64,000 bases of DNA, taken from contig NZ_CP038810.1 of assembly GCF_004797125.1 (NCBI RefSeq), forward strand, positions 2,232,001 through 2,296,000. Reading direction: 5' to 3'. Source of the DNA: Flavobacterium sangjuense (GTDB taxonomy: Bacteria > Bacteroidota > Bacteroidia > Flavobacteriales > Flavobacteriaceae). Positions 27,786-35,795 of the stretch are shown here, piece by piece. The first letter of the stretch is position 1. Each line of letters opens with the position of its first letter. The notes beneath the pieces are model-generated. The model was not told where the DNA came from. It saw only the letters and a list, made by a program, of their open reading frames with translations, and made no database searches. The translations under genes and the position numbers were made by a program.

Positions 27786-28397
27786 ATGTTTTTCTACGGC
27801 GTCAGATCAAAATCCATAAAAAAAGGAATGTTAACCAACATTCACTGTGACTATTGCGAGGAAGAAAGCGATATGGAATATAACTTCCTTCAGAAGTATT
27901 TCCATCTTTATTTTATTCCGGTTATTCCATTAAAAAAGAAAACAACTGTTGGTTGTGAAAACTGTGGTTACCTTTATGAAGATAAAGAATTCACAAAAGC
28001 AATTGATACAAAACTCAACCGTGTAAAAGACCGCTATCCAATCCGCACGCCTATTTGGGCATTTTCAGGATTAATTATCATAACTTTGTTTTTCTGTTGG
28101 GCTTTTTGGCAATCCGGCAGGCATGATGTCGTTGAAGGAGATTATATAAATAATCCCAAAAAAGGAGATGTTTATTTTTTAAATTTTACTTCAGGCAATT
28201 ACACAACATTGCGAATTGATAAAGTAGATAAGACTAATGTTTATTATACGCTGAATGATACTTCGGTTTATAAATACACCAAAGTTTTTTCAATTACGAA
28301 TGATAAGTATTACACCAACAAAAAAGGAATTTATACACGTCAAAAAATTCAGGATTTGTACAAAAAAGACAGTATCATTTCCATAACACGCAAGTAG
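27786..28397 (+). CDS. Zinc-ribbon membrane protein of unknown function
   Basis: A 203-residue protein. An N-terminal zinc-ribbon-like region has two CxxC pairs (HCDYCEEE near 21-28, GCENCGYLY near 58-66). One membrane helix (about 85-105, 'FSGLIIITLFFCWAFW') and a C-terminal beta-rich domain of about 95 residues follow ('GDVYFLNFTSGNYTTLRIDKV'). I do not recognise the family. It sits between ddl and coaD with almost no spacing, so it is co-expressed with cell-wall and CoA genes; that context gives no clear function. Confidence 0.75.
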   Translation: MFFYGVRSKSIKKGMLTNIHCDYCEEESDMEYNFLQKYFHLYFIPVIPLKKKTTVGCENCGYLYEDKEFTKAIDTKLNRVKDRYPIRTPIWAFSGLIIITLFFCWAFWQSGRHDVVEGDYINNPKKGDVYFLNFTSGNYTTLRIDKVDKTNVYYTLNDTSVYKYTKVFSITNDKYYTNKKGIYTRQKIQDLYKKDSIISITRK

Positions 28398-28859
28398 ATG
28401 AAAAGAAAAGCCGTTTTCCCAGGTTCGTTTGACCCAATTACAAATGGTCATTATGATATTATCAAAAGAGGCATTTCGCTTTTTGATGAAGTGATTGTAG
28501 CCATTGGTATCAACGCCGATAAAAAATATATGTTTTCACTCGAAGAACGAAAAAAGTTTATCGAAGAATCCTTCAAAGACGAACCAAAAGTAAAAGTGAT
28601 TACCTATGAAGGTTTGACGATTGATTTATGCCGAAAATTAGATGCTGATTTTATCCTTCGTGGCTTGCGAAATCCGGCAGATTTTGAGTTCGAAAAAGCG
28701 ATTGCGCACACCAACAGAAGATTGTCAAAAATTGAAACGGTCTTTCTTTTAACCGCTTCCAAAACATCTTATATTTCCTCAAGCATTGTTCGTGATGTTA
28801 TTCGGAATGGTGGCGATTATACGGTTTTAGTGCCGGAGAGTGTCGTGGTTAAAAAATAG
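28398..28859 (+). CDS. coaD: Phosphopantetheine adenylyltransferase
   Basis: Fourth step of coenzyme A synthesis: ATP plus 4'-phosphopantetheine to dephospho-CoA. At 153 residues it has normal length. Motifs are PGSFDPITNGHYDII (nucleotidyltransferase TxGH-type site), 'RGLRNPADFEFE' and 'TSYISSSIVRDV'. It starts one base after the stop codon of the upstream zinc-ribbon gene and is the last gene of the ddl operon. Confidence 0.97.
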   Translation: MKRKAVFPGSFDPITNGHYDIIKRGISLFDEVIVAIGINADKKYMFSLEERKKFIEESFKDEPKVKVITYEGLTIDLCRKLDADFILRGLRNPADFEFEKAIAHTNRRLSKIETVFLLTASKTSYISSSIVRDVIRNGGDYTVLVPESVVVKK

Positions 28860-28884
28860 TGTTAGACGCAGTTTTGTTGGTCAA

Positions 28885-29586
28885 TTAAACTTTCACACCG
28901 AATAAATAGCCAACAAAAGCTGATAATCCCATAGCAATTGTACCCCAAATCGTAATTCTTAAAATCGCTTTAATGATACTGGAACCGCCAGTTTTTGCCG
29001 ATATTGTTCCTAAAATAATTAAAAACAAAATCGTAAAACCATAAAGCCAATACTCCATACTTTTTACAGGTGCAAAGAGTATAACCAAAAGCGGTAAAAA
29101 ACCACCTACTGTAAATGATGCTCCTGAAGCGAAAGCAGCTTGAATAGGGTTAGCCTGACTAATTTCATTGATGCCTAATTCTTCTCTTATATGTGTTCCC
29201 AAAGCATCTTTCTCACTCAACTCAATTGCTGCCTGCATCGCAGTTTCTTTTTTCAAACCTCTTTTTTCAAAGATTTGAGCCAATATTTTTAACTCCTCTT
29301 CCGGCATATCTTTCAGTTCCTGAATTTCTCGTTCAATGTCAGCTTTTTCGATATCCGTTTGCGAACTTACCGAAACATATTCACCGGCAGCCATTGATAA
29401 AGCTCCGGCTACAAGCCCTGCGACAGTAGCTAAAATAATTGGTTCCCTTGTAGCACTTGCTGCAGAAACTCCAATTGCAAGACTGGAAATAGATATAATT
29501 CCGTCATTTGCTCCTAACACTGCAGCTCTTAGCCAATTGCTTCTGTGTATGTAATGACTGTCTAAATAATTGTCAATTGTAATCAT
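28885..29586 (-). CDS. VIT1/CCC1-family metal transporter-like protein
   Basis: A 233-residue membrane protein of the vacuolar iron transporter family, which moves Fe2+/Mn2+ out of the cytosol. It has about five hydrophobic helices. The conserved opening 'NWLRAAVLGANDGIISISSLAIGV' and 'AGALSMAAGEYVSVSSQTD' carry metal-path residues. A soluble acidic helical segment (about 80-130, 'ELKDMPEEELKILAQIFEKRG') lies between helices 2 and 3, as in VIT1, and 'AFASGASFTVGGFLPLL' follows. The exact metal is not determined by sequence. It is transcribed separately from the DinB gene upstream. Confidence 0.88.
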   Translation of the reverse strand: MITIDNYLDSHYIHRSNWLRAAVLGANDGIISISSLAIGVSAASATREPIILATVAGLVAGALSMAAGEYVSVSSQTDIEKADIEREIQELKDMPEEELKILAQIFEKRGLKKETAMQAAIELSEKDALGTHIREELGINEISQANPIQAAFASGASFTVGGFLPLLVILFAPVKSMEYWLYGFTILFLIILGTISAKTGGSSIIKAILRITIWGTIAMGLSAFVGYLFGVKV

Positions 29587-29626
29587 ATATATATTTTACA
29601 AATGTTGTTTAACGTTCGTTATTCAA

Positions 29627-30085
29627 CTAAACACATTTAACTAAAAGACTGATTTGTCCCAAATGATAAGCATCATGTTGTATGATGCCGTGAATATGTT
29701 CATAATACGTCATGGTATTCGTTGGATAAATATCAGAAAATGTATTGGTATTCATTTCTTCCAGAAAAGTAAGCCACTTTTCTTGTGATTCCTGCAGCCT
29801 TTCTATCGTTTTTTCCCAGGCAGCCTGCGAAGTATCTTTTACAGGTTTAAAATAATTATCATTTGGAGTTATCAGCACTTTTCCCTGAACGCGTTGCAAT
29901 ACGTTTAATCTCCAATCAATAAGATGATTTACAATTTCCCAAATGGAGTTTGAAATTGGCGGAAACTTTCCCGAAGCCTTTTCTGCTGTTACATTTTTAA
30001 GCGTTCCCAATATAGTTACATCAAGCCATGGATTGCCTTCAAAGAGATCTTCGAATAGTTTTTTGATTAATTTATTTTCTTGCAT
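29627..30085 (-). CDS. DinB-family protein
   Basis: A 152-residue four-helix bundle of the DinB/DfsB superfamily. It retains histidines positioned like the family metal triad: NHLIDWR in helix 2 (about 50), and 'YYEHIHGIIQHDAYHLGQISLL' near the C-terminus (two more). Many such proteins act as thiol-dependent transferases; bacillithiol transferase activity (BstA type) would fit the presence of bshC, but this is inference. The start codon lies 59 bp downstream of a cassette-like sequence end at 30108-30136, so the leader may derive from a recombination junction. Confidence 0.8.
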   Translation of the reverse strand: MQENKLIKKLFEDLFEGNPWLDVTILGTLKNVTAEKASGKFPPISNSIWEIVNHLIDWRLNVLQRVQGKVLITPNDNYFKPVKDTSQAAWEKTIERLQESQEKWLTFLEEMNTNTFSDIYPTNTMTYYEHIHGIIQHDAYHLGQISLLVKCV

Positions 30086-30107
30086 CGACTTCCTTTTGAG
30101 TAATTTT

Positions 30108-30136
30108 CAGCTTGCGCCAAACCGCTGTTAGTAGCA
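30108..30136. repeat. Partial attC-like cassette end after the 142-aa gene
   Basis: On the minus strand it reads TGCTACTAAC then AGCGGTTTGGCGCAAGC. The first part is an inverted copy (9 of 10) of TGCTGCTAAC at 30598-30607 on the other side of the gene. The second part resembles AGCCGTTTGTCGCAATG of the complete site at 30708-30726. The matching second arm is missing, so this end looks truncated. Confidence 0.5.
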
Positions 30137-30144
30137 GTACTTTT

Positions 30145-30573
30145 CTACTTTTTCTTTAAGTCTTCTAAAATACTAGATTTATTACTTGCAGTATTATGTT
30201 CAACCATACCGAACAATAATATTATAAAAGCAAAAATAAGACATGAAATTTGGATGATGAACTCGGGAAATAATTCGCTGAAAAAACACATCATAAAAGA
30301 AAATAATAAAAATGAAACGGATCTTATTCTGCACCTCAATTCTTCTATACCTATCATATACCGCTCGCTTGGGTTTGCTTTTAAAAATTCCATCAATTCA
30401 CTTCTTTCTTTTTCCTTTTTGGCATTTCTCTGTCTAACTCGATTTGATATTTTTCCAAAAAAATTGTCTATGCCTTTTTTTAAATATGAACTAAAAACAT
30501 TTAGAAGTATACCTACTAAAGCTACACTTATCCACCATTTGACGGTGGTCATTTCTTTTAAAAAATCATCCAT
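30145..30573 (-). CDS. Small membrane protein of unknown function, cassette-borne
   Basis: A 142-residue protein that I do not recognise. There is one hydrophobic segment near the N-terminus (about 11-30, 'WWISVALVGILLNVFSSYL'). A basic, highly charged stretch (about 45-65) follows, and then two adjacent hydrophobic segments (about 87-125). Topology suggests a cytoplasmic charged loop between membrane helices. It sits alone between inverted end sequences (30127-30136 and 30598-30607) in an integron-cassette-like layout, in the same direction as the TIR gene. A short hydrophobic cassette product next to a TIR protein might belong to defence, but nothing in the sequence shows that. Confidence 0.65.
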   Translation of the reverse strand: MDDFLKEMTTVKWWISVALVGILLNVFSSYLKKGIDNFFGKISNRVRQRNAKKEKERSELMEFLKANPSERYMIGIEELRCRIRSVSFLLFSFMMCFFSELFPEFIIQISCLIFAFIILLFGMVEHNTASNKSSILEDLKKK

Positions 30574-30597
30574 ATATTAAATTTGTAGTGTTTGTAT

Positions 30598-30735
30598 TGC
30601 TGCTAACTTTCCGCCGCTTGTCGTCAGTGGCGACAAGCTTAACGGTTAGGTGTAAAGATATAAAAATTTCCGGCGCTCGATTTTCTGTTTACGGAAAATA
30701 GGCACAAGCCATTGCGACAAACGGCTGTTGTGTGC
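30598..30735 (-). repeat. attC-like recombination site between two single-gene cassettes
   Basis: On the minus strand the order is: GCACACAAC (R''-like, 30735-30727), GCCGTTTGTCG plus CAATGGC (arm 1, 30725-30708), a 76-nt variable part with its own TTTCCG/CGGAAA hairpin, GCCACTG, an unpaired A, CGACAAGCGGC (arm 2, 30631-30613), then GTTAGCAGCA (R'-like, 30607-30598). The arms form an 18-bp stem with G.T wobbles and one extrahelical base, as in integron attC sites. The site length of 138 bp is at the upper end of the attC range. No integrase is in the window. Confidence 0.6.
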
Positions 30736-31690
30736 TGGCTTTATTTTCATTATAAATCATCAGCAGTTACAATATATCCTGCTGCTTTTAATTCTCTAAC
30801 AAGTTTTAATTTCCAACCTTCAGTTTTATCAATCGGTATGTAGACTATTCCATCTAAATCTCCTGGTTTATCAACTCCATCTTCTAATAACAAAAACACT
30901 CTTTCTCGTCCCAATTTTCCAATAAAATACCCCATTTCAAAAACAACATTTTGTCTTGCTCGAGTTTTAAAATCAGTTTCATTTTTAGCTTTTCCTTCAT
31001 CATCCGCAGTTAAAAGAATAATCGCAAAATTTACATCAGAACTATTTTTCTCAAACTTCTCAATTATTGTTTTTCCTTGTTCTATCTGTTCGTGTAGAAT
31101 AATTGGTTCAAGTTTTAATTTGCTGATAGTTCTTGCTACTATTTGTTTAATTTCATTGTTATGACCATGAACAATAAAGATTTTATTAGTTGATATTTTT
31201 TTTTCTGTAACTACAATTTTGTCATCAAAATTTGTTGGAATTAAAGGTAACCTTTCAATTATGCTTTCAAATATTGTAATTTGTCGTTGAATATCCTGTT
31301 TGCGTTCTTTTACCCAATCTGACCAAACGGAATACTCTGCTTTTTCATATTCTTTTAAATATTCATTGTCCGCAAAATCAAATGAACGTTTGAGTAATTC
31401 TATATTAAATTGTTTCCATTTATTATATTCAGAAATAAAATTTTGTTGTTCTGTTTCGTCATATTTTGCATAAGGTTTTCTTCTGCTATCAATACTTGTT
31501 GATACGACTTTTACAGAATAATCTAAAAGAGTTTTTCCTTTGTCAATTCTATCATTAATTTGCGTTTTAAACTCTTCTTTACTAATGATGAGTTTACTAG
31601 TAGTAATCGCAGTTTGTATTGTTTTTTTTTGTACCATATTTTTTAGATATTCTTTCTGTTTTACGCACGGTTCTTAAGCTTGCACACAAC
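30727..31690. repeat. Inverted 9-bp ends of the TIR-gene cassette
   Basis: GTTGTGTGC at 30727-30735 and GCACACAAC at 31682-31690 are perfect inverted copies flanking the TIR gene. This is the relation expected between the start of an integrated cassette and the R'' box of its own attC. The sequence beyond 31690 has no attC-like arm but carries a 10-bp imperfect hairpin at 31698-31721. Confidence 0.6.
30750..31637 (-). CDS. TIR-like domain nucleotide-binding protein (CAP12/Pycsar-TIR family)
   Basis: A 295-residue protein. Residues 1-140 are helical and charged with no recognised domain. Residues about 150-290 form a TIR-like domain of the family formerly called predicted nucleotide-binding (PF10137), now linked to CBASS Cap12 and Pycsar effectors. 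Motifs are KIFIVHGHNNEIKQIVAR, 'PIILHEQIEQGKTIIEKFE', 'FAIILLTADDEG' and RARQNVVFEMGYFIGKLGR, whose glutamate is the presumed NAD-cleaving residue. In known systems such domains deplete NAD+ on infection. Here there is no cyclase or other sensor next to it. It lies alone between cassette-like ends. The domain call is good; an anti-phage role is inference. Confidence 0.82.
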   Translation of the reverse strand: MVQKKTIQTAITTSKLIISKEEFKTQINDRIDKGKTLLDYSVKVVSTSIDSRRKPYAKYDETEQQNFISEYNKWKQFNIELLKRSFDFADNEYLKEYEKAEYSVWSDWVKERKQDIQRQITIFESIIERLPLIPTNFDDKIVVTEKKISTNKIFIVHGHNNEIKQIVARTISKLKLEPIILHEQIEQGKTIIEKFEKNSSDVNFAIILLTADDEGKAKNETDFKTRARQNVVFEMGYFIGKLGRERVFLLLEDGVDKPGDLDGIVYIPIDKTEGWKLKLVRELKAAGYIVTADDL

Positions 31691-31779
31691 TAGTCTATAG
31701 GTATGATTACTATCATTCCTAATTCAGCTAATATATAAATTTATTACGAATTATCCGTAAACTGCAACCGAGTACTTCC

Positions 31780-33126
31780 CTACTCCTCTTTCTTAATCAC
31801 TTTTCGCGCGACTTCAATCTTAAACTTTTTGCCTTTCATTTTCTCGTCACGAATGGCGTTTAGTAAGTCTTTTACTTTTTTGGATTTTACCGCGGCAAAC
31901 GAAATGAAATCCTTTACTTCAATTAATCCCAAATCGCCTTTTTCGAGTTTTCCTTTTTGGGAAAAGAAGCCAACAATATCAATCTTGTTCAGTTTGTTTT
32001 TCTTGCCTCCACTGATGTAAATCGTTTGGAATTCGGGTGGTTTTGGTAGCGTTGTGGAATTATCAACATTCAACACTTTCATGCTGTAATCAAGATACTC
32101 CATTTTCTTTTCGCTTTCGTGGGCAATGATATAAGCGGTTCCGGTAGCTAACATTCGGGCTGTTCGTCCGTTTCGGTGTGTGAATTCGTCTTCCTTTGAA
32201 GGCAGATGATAATGAATGACGTGTTTCATTTCGGGTATATCCAAACCACGTGCGGCCAAATCGGTAGTAATCAAATAAGGCATGCTGCCGTTTCTGAACT
32301 GAATCAAAGCGCGTTCGCGTTCGTCCTGATCCATGCCACCGTGATAATAGGTAGCGTAAATTCCTTTTTCGTTTAACGTATCGCTAATGCGTTCTGCAGC
32401 ATCACGATGATTACAGAAAATAATCGCCGCTTCCGATTTCAAAGAACAAATCAGATTGAAAAGCGAATTGATTTTATCTTTCTCTTTAGAAACCACCATT
32501 TTCATATCGAGATTGACATTGGCTTCGTTATTCGGAATAAAATCTAAAACCGTTGGATTAACTACCCGAGTATATTTTGGAATTTCAATTCCAGCTGTTG
32601 CAGAAACCAAAATACGTTTGTTGACTTTAGTCAGTCTTGAAATAATAAACGACATCTGCTCGTGAAAACCCAGCTGCAGTGATTTATCAAATTCATCCAG
32701 AACCAAAGTTTCAATATAATCTGTTTTGAAAGTGCCTCTGTCAATATGATCCATAATTCTTCCGGGCGTTCCAATTAAAACCGCCGGAGGATTTGACAAA
32801 TTCTTGATTTCGGTTTCAATGGAATGTCCGCCATAGCAGACATTTACTTTGTAATTGGTACCCATTTTTTTCCAAACCTGCTCAATCTGTAATCCCAATT
32901 CGCGTGACGGAACCAAAATCAGACATTGCACTCTGGTATTGATATCCTCGTTAAGCATTTCAAAAATCGGAAGTAAAAAAGCAAGCGTTTTTCCTGAACC
33001 TGTTGGCGAAAGCAATAAAACATTGGAATCATTTAAGATGGCAGCCGAGGCTGTTTCCTGCATTTCGTTTAGACTATCAATGCCTAAATTCAGTAATAAG
33101 TTGTTGGAATGTGGATTTTTATACAT
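31780..33126 (-). CDS. DEAD-box RNA helicase, DbpA-like
   Basis: An ATP-dependent RNA helicase of 448 residues. Motifs run in order: LSPTGSGKTLAFLLP (Walker A), 'PSRELGLQIEQVWKKMG', 'GTPGRIMDHI', LDEFDKSL (DEFD in place of DEAD), LVSATAGI, 'IIFCNHRDAAERI', 'TTDLAARGLDIPEM' and 'HRNGRTARM'. The C-terminal about 75 residues ('TIYISGGKKNKLNKIDIVGFF...') look like the DbpA RNA-binding domain that recognises a 23S rRNA hairpin, so a ribosome assembly role is likely. It is transcribed alone, near the cassette region and ahead of the DUF2200 gene on the same strand. Confidence 0.93.
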   Translation of the reverse strand: MYKNPHSNNLLLNLGIDSLNEMQETASAAILNDSNVLLLSPTGSGKTLAFLLPIFEMLNEDINTRVQCLILVPSRELGLQIEQVWKKMGTNYKVNVCYGGHSIETEIKNLSNPPAVLIGTPGRIMDHIDRGTFKTDYIETLVLDEFDKSLQLGFHEQMSFIISRLTKVNKRILVSATAGIEIPKYTRVVNPTVLDFIPNNEANVNLDMKMVVSKEKDKINSLFNLICSLKSEAAIIFCNHRDAAERISDTLNEKGIYATYYHGGMDQDERERALIQFRNGSMPYLITTDLAARGLDIPEMKHVIHYHLPSKEDEFTHRNGRTARMLATGTAYIIAHESEKKMEYLDYSMKVLNVDNSTTLPKPPEFQTIYISGGKKNKLNKIDIVGFFSQKGKLEKGDLGLIEVKDFISFAAVKSKKVKDLLNAIRDEKMKGKKFKIEVARKVIKKEE

Positions 33127-33153
33127 GCCGCAAAGGTAGACAAAAGTATTGGT

Positions 33154-33519
33154 CTAAATAGTCCGCAAAATTTTATCCATTTGGCGTCCTTTTGCCAATT
33201 CATCTACCAATTTATCCAGGTATCGTACTTGTTGCGTCAAGGGATTTTTAATTTCTTCTATTCTATAGCCACAGATAGTGCCGGTGATGAGATGCGCATT
33301 AGGATGCATAGTAGCATTTTGAAAGAAGTCTTGAAAAGTATGCTTTTCATCAATCACTTTTTGCAGGCTATTATCATCATAACCCGTTAACCAAAAAATT
33401 ACCTGATGCAGTTCTTCTTTTGTTCTTCCTTTCTTTTCCACTTTTGTGATATAATGTGGATATACCGAAGCGAAGGTCATTTTTGCTATGCGTTCATCGT
33501 GATGGCTGGTATCATTCAT
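33154..33519 (-). CDS. DUF2200 protein
   Basis: A 121-residue soluble protein matching the DUF2200 family over its whole length: 'ERIAKMTFASVYPHYITKVEKKGRT', 'VIFWLTGYDD', 'HPNAHLITGTICGYRIEEIKNPL', 'YLDKLVDELAKGR'. Function unknown; members are small proteins of one domain. It follows the DUF1801 gene by 17 bp, in the same minus-strand run with the NUDIX gene. Confidence 0.9.
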   Translation of the reverse strand: MNDTSHHDERIAKMTFASVYPHYITKVEKKGRTKEELHQVIFWLTGYDDNSLQKVIDEKHTFQDFFQNATMHPNAHLITGTICGYRIEEIKNPLTQQVRYLDKLVDELAKGRQMDKILRTI

Positions 33520-33536
33520 TTGAATCGTAATTTAGT

Positions 33537-33965
33537 TTAATTACCTGTTGCTTCAAAACCATCTCGTATTGCCGCTTCAAGAACAGGAATGTTTACAGCT
33601 GCCAGCGTTTTGAATTTAATGCAATAGCCGGTCACGCTCGCCTTGCCAATTTTGTCTCCGTAGGTTTTGGCTAAATACGTCTTGTCTTCGAGACCAATTA
33701 TGTAGACCGAGATTCCAGTTGTATTGGCACTGACACCAATTTGATAAAAGTCTCTGGTTTCTCCATTAGCATATTTCATGGTTTGAAATCCATAGCCAAT
33801 ATTGGGATTAGAAACAATTTTACCATTATCGTCTTTGCCATCCAGGAACCATAATTTACATTCTGGCTTTAGCTGCAGCATAATGTTATGCAGGGTTTGC
33901 ATGTCGCTGCTTTTTGGCTCAGGTTGGCTGCTGATATACGCTTTTATTTGTTCTTGTACACTCAT
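33537..33965 (-). CDS. DUF1801-domain protein
   Basis: A 142-residue protein of the DUF1801 (YdhG-like) family. Markers are an N-terminal helix with 'SVQEQIKAYISSQPEPKSSDMQ', and 'LWFLDGKDDNGKIVSNPNIGYG', a shape seen in this fold, followed by 'YQIGVSANTTGISVYIIG' and 'GYCIKFKTL'. The fold is related to frataxin-like small domains; the biochemical role is unknown. It is the middle gene of a NUDIX-DUF1801-DUF2200 minus-strand group. Confidence 0.85.
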   Translation of the reverse strand: MSVQEQIKAYISSQPEPKSSDMQTLHNIMLQLKPECKLWFLDGKDDNGKIVSNPNIGYGFQTMKYANGETRDFYQIGVSANTTGISVYIIGLEDKTYLAKTYGDKIGKASVTGYCIKFKTLAAVNIPVLEAAIRDGFEATGN

Positions 33966-33994
33966 TATGCTTACTGATTACTAAAGACTGAACA

Positions 33995-34597
33995 CTATTT
34001 TAAAAGTCTTTCTTCTTCGAATAATAATTTGATATTCTCATACGAGTTTTTCAACGCTTCTTTTATTTGCTCCGGATTGAGCCAAACCGCTTTTTCGATA
34101 CCTTCATTGGCTTGCGGAAATGGTATTCCGTCAAATTTAGTCTGCATCTCAAACCAATGCGTGACTTTGAGTTTATACTTTCCGTTGCGTTTAAAAATGT
34201 GATAGGTTTTTTGAAGTTTTCGGGTAATCGCTAATTTATCAACGCCGGTTTCCTCTTCTACTTCACGCATTGCGGTATCTTCAATATCTTCTCCTCTTTC
34301 GATGCCGCCTTTTGGCAAATCCCATTTTCCGTTTCTGAAAATGAATAAAACATCGCCATTTTTGTTGAAAACCAAACCGCCGCCAGCTTTGCAAACCGGA
34401 ATTTTTTCTTTTAGTTTTTTCAGAATGGCTTTTTCATCAGGATAATACAAGGATGCCTTTTGAATTTTGTTTTGAAACATTTTGATGATGAGTTGCTCAA
34501 TATCAATGCTTTCCAACAAAAACAACTGAAAATCGGTCTCTTTAGCGATTTCGTTGGTTAAAAAAAGTGGTTTATCGTTGACAAAAACTTTATACAT
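33995..34597 (-). CDS. NUDIX hydrolase
   Basis: About 200 residues. An N-terminal domain of about 65 residues precedes the NUDIX fold. The NUDIX box is GGIERGEDIEDTAMREVEEETG (GX5EX7REUXEEXGU), at about residues 106-127. Substrates of this type are nucleoside diphosphates linked to another group; the exact one cannot be told. I choose the ATG at 34597 (MYKVFVNDKPLF). The frame reaches 34624, but that would run into pyrE's start on the other strand. Start codons of this gene and pyrE are only 7 bp apart. Confidence 0.88.
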   Translation of the reverse strand: MYKVFVNDKPLFLTNEIAKETDFQLFLLESIDIEQLIIKMFQNKIQKASLYYPDEKAILKKLKEKIPVCKAGGGLVFNKNGDVLFIFRNGKWDLPKGGIERGEDIEDTAMREVEEETGVDKLAITRKLQKTYHIFKRNGKYKLKVTHWFEMQTKFDGIPFPQANEGIEKAVWLNPEQIKEALKNSYENIKLLFEEERLLK

Positions 34598-34600
34598 TTG
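34593..34600 (+). promoter_or_regulatory. -7 box of pyrE overlapping the NUDIX start codon
   Basis: TACATTTG is a perfect TAnnTTTG. It ends 4 bp before the pyrE ATG and covers the NUDIX start codon on the other strand, so the pyrE transcript would be leaderless or nearly so. Confidence 0.55.
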
Positions 34601-34604
34601 TACT

Positions 34605-35246
34605 ATGATTTTTAATAAAGACACAGCCGAAAAAACAGCCGAATTGCTTTTACAAATAAATGCAATTAAATTGAATCCAAAAAATCCTTTTACGTGGGCA
34701 TCGGGTTGGAATTCTCCAATTTACTGCGATAACCGACTAATACTCTCATTCCCAGCGATAAGAAATTTTGTACGGGAAGAATTTTCTAAACATATTGAGA
34801 AAGAATTTGGCAAACCTGACGTAATTGCAGGAGTAGCTACCGGAGCGATTGGAATTGGTATGCTTGTAGCGGAATACATGGGATTGCCTTTTGTTTATGT
34901 TCGTCCGGAACCAAAAAAACACGGAAGACAAAATCAGGTGGAAGGATTTTTGCAAAAAGGGCAAAACGTTGTTGTAGTTGAAGATTTAATCAGCACCGGA
35001 AACAGTAGTTTGATTGCCGTTGAAGCTTTGAAAGAAGCCGGAGCACATGTCAAAGGAATGGTCGCAATTTTTACGTATGGCTTTGATGCTGCCGTTGAGA
35101 ATTTCAAAAAAGCAAATGTCGATTTACACACGCTGGCCGATTACAATCATTTACTAGAATTGGCTGTTGCCAAAAATTATATCACCGAAAAAGAATTGAA
35201 AACATTACAGGAATGGCGAGAAAGTCCGTCGACGTGGAATGTTTAA
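34605..35246 (+). CDS. pyrE: Orotate phosphoribosyltransferase
   Basis: Joins orotate and PRPP to give OMP in pyrimidine synthesis. At 213 residues it has normal length. Motifs are NPFTWASGWNSPIYCDNR (orotate site), 'VIAGVATGAIGIGMLVAEYMG', the lysine-rich flexible loop 'VRPEPKKHGRQNQVEG' and the PRPP motif VVVVEDLISTGNSS. The start is the ATG at 34605, because the longer frame reads back through the divergent NUDIX gene. The SRPBCC gene follows 51 bp later. Confidence 0.95.
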   Translation: MIFNKDTAEKTAELLLQINAIKLNPKNPFTWASGWNSPIYCDNRLILSFPAIRNFVREEFSKHIEKEFGKPDVIAGVATGAIGIGMLVAEYMGLPFVYVRPEPKKHGRQNQVEGFLQKGQNVVVVEDLISTGNSSLIAVEALKEAGAHVKGMVAIFTYGFDAAVENFKKANVDLHTLADYNHLLELAVAKNYITEKELKTLQEWRESPSTWNV

Positions 35247-35297
35247 TTAAGTAAAAAGGGATAAGTCTCCCAAATAACCAAATAACCGAATAACCAA

Positions 35298-35690
35298 ATG
35301 AACTTAGAAAGTCCAAAAGTTACCGTAGCAAAATCAGCACAACACATCTTTGATGCTTTATCGGATGTAAAAAACTTTGAAAAACTAATGCCCGAGAATA
35401 TTGCCAAATTTGAAGTTTTGGGTGATGATATTTTCAACTTTGGTCTAAAAGGAATGCCGGAAATCAAATTGAAGATGAAGGACAAAACACCTCATTCTAA
35501 AGTAGTTTTGGCTGCAGCCAGTGATAAATTACCATTTACTTTAACGGCTAACATTGATGCCATTTCTGATGCTCAAAGCGCAGTGCAATTACATTTTGAA
35601 GGTGATTTTAACCCAATGATGGCAATGATGATTAAAGGGCCAATTTCAAAGTTTATTGAGACGTTGGCGGAGAATATGAATAAGCTATAA
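35298..35690 (+). CDS. SRPBCC (START-like) family protein
   Basis: A 130-residue small helix-grip protein of the SRPBCC superfamily. The opening 'VTVAKSAQHIFDALSDVKNFEKLMPEN' is the usual first strand and helices. 'FNFGLKGMPEIKLKM', 'FTLTANIDAI' and 'VQLHFEGDFNPMMAMMIKGPISKFIETLAENM' give the sheet and long C-terminal helix. Such proteins bind hydrophobic ligands. In Flavobacteriaceae the gene commonly sits by pyrE, from which it may be transcribed. Confidence 0.85.
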   Translation: MNLESPKVTVAKSAQHIFDALSDVKNFEKLMPENIAKFEVLGDDIFNFGLKGMPEIKLKMKDKTPHSKVVLAAASDKLPFTLTANIDAISDAQSAVQLHFEGDFNPMMAMMIKGPISKFIETLAENMNKL

Positions 35691-35795
35691 TTGGAGTTCC
35701 AAAGATGAAACACAAAAGACACAAAGAAAAGTAAAGACACAAAGCTCTTTGTGACTTTTGAAACCTTTTGATTCTTTTGTGGTTAAAAATTAAAT

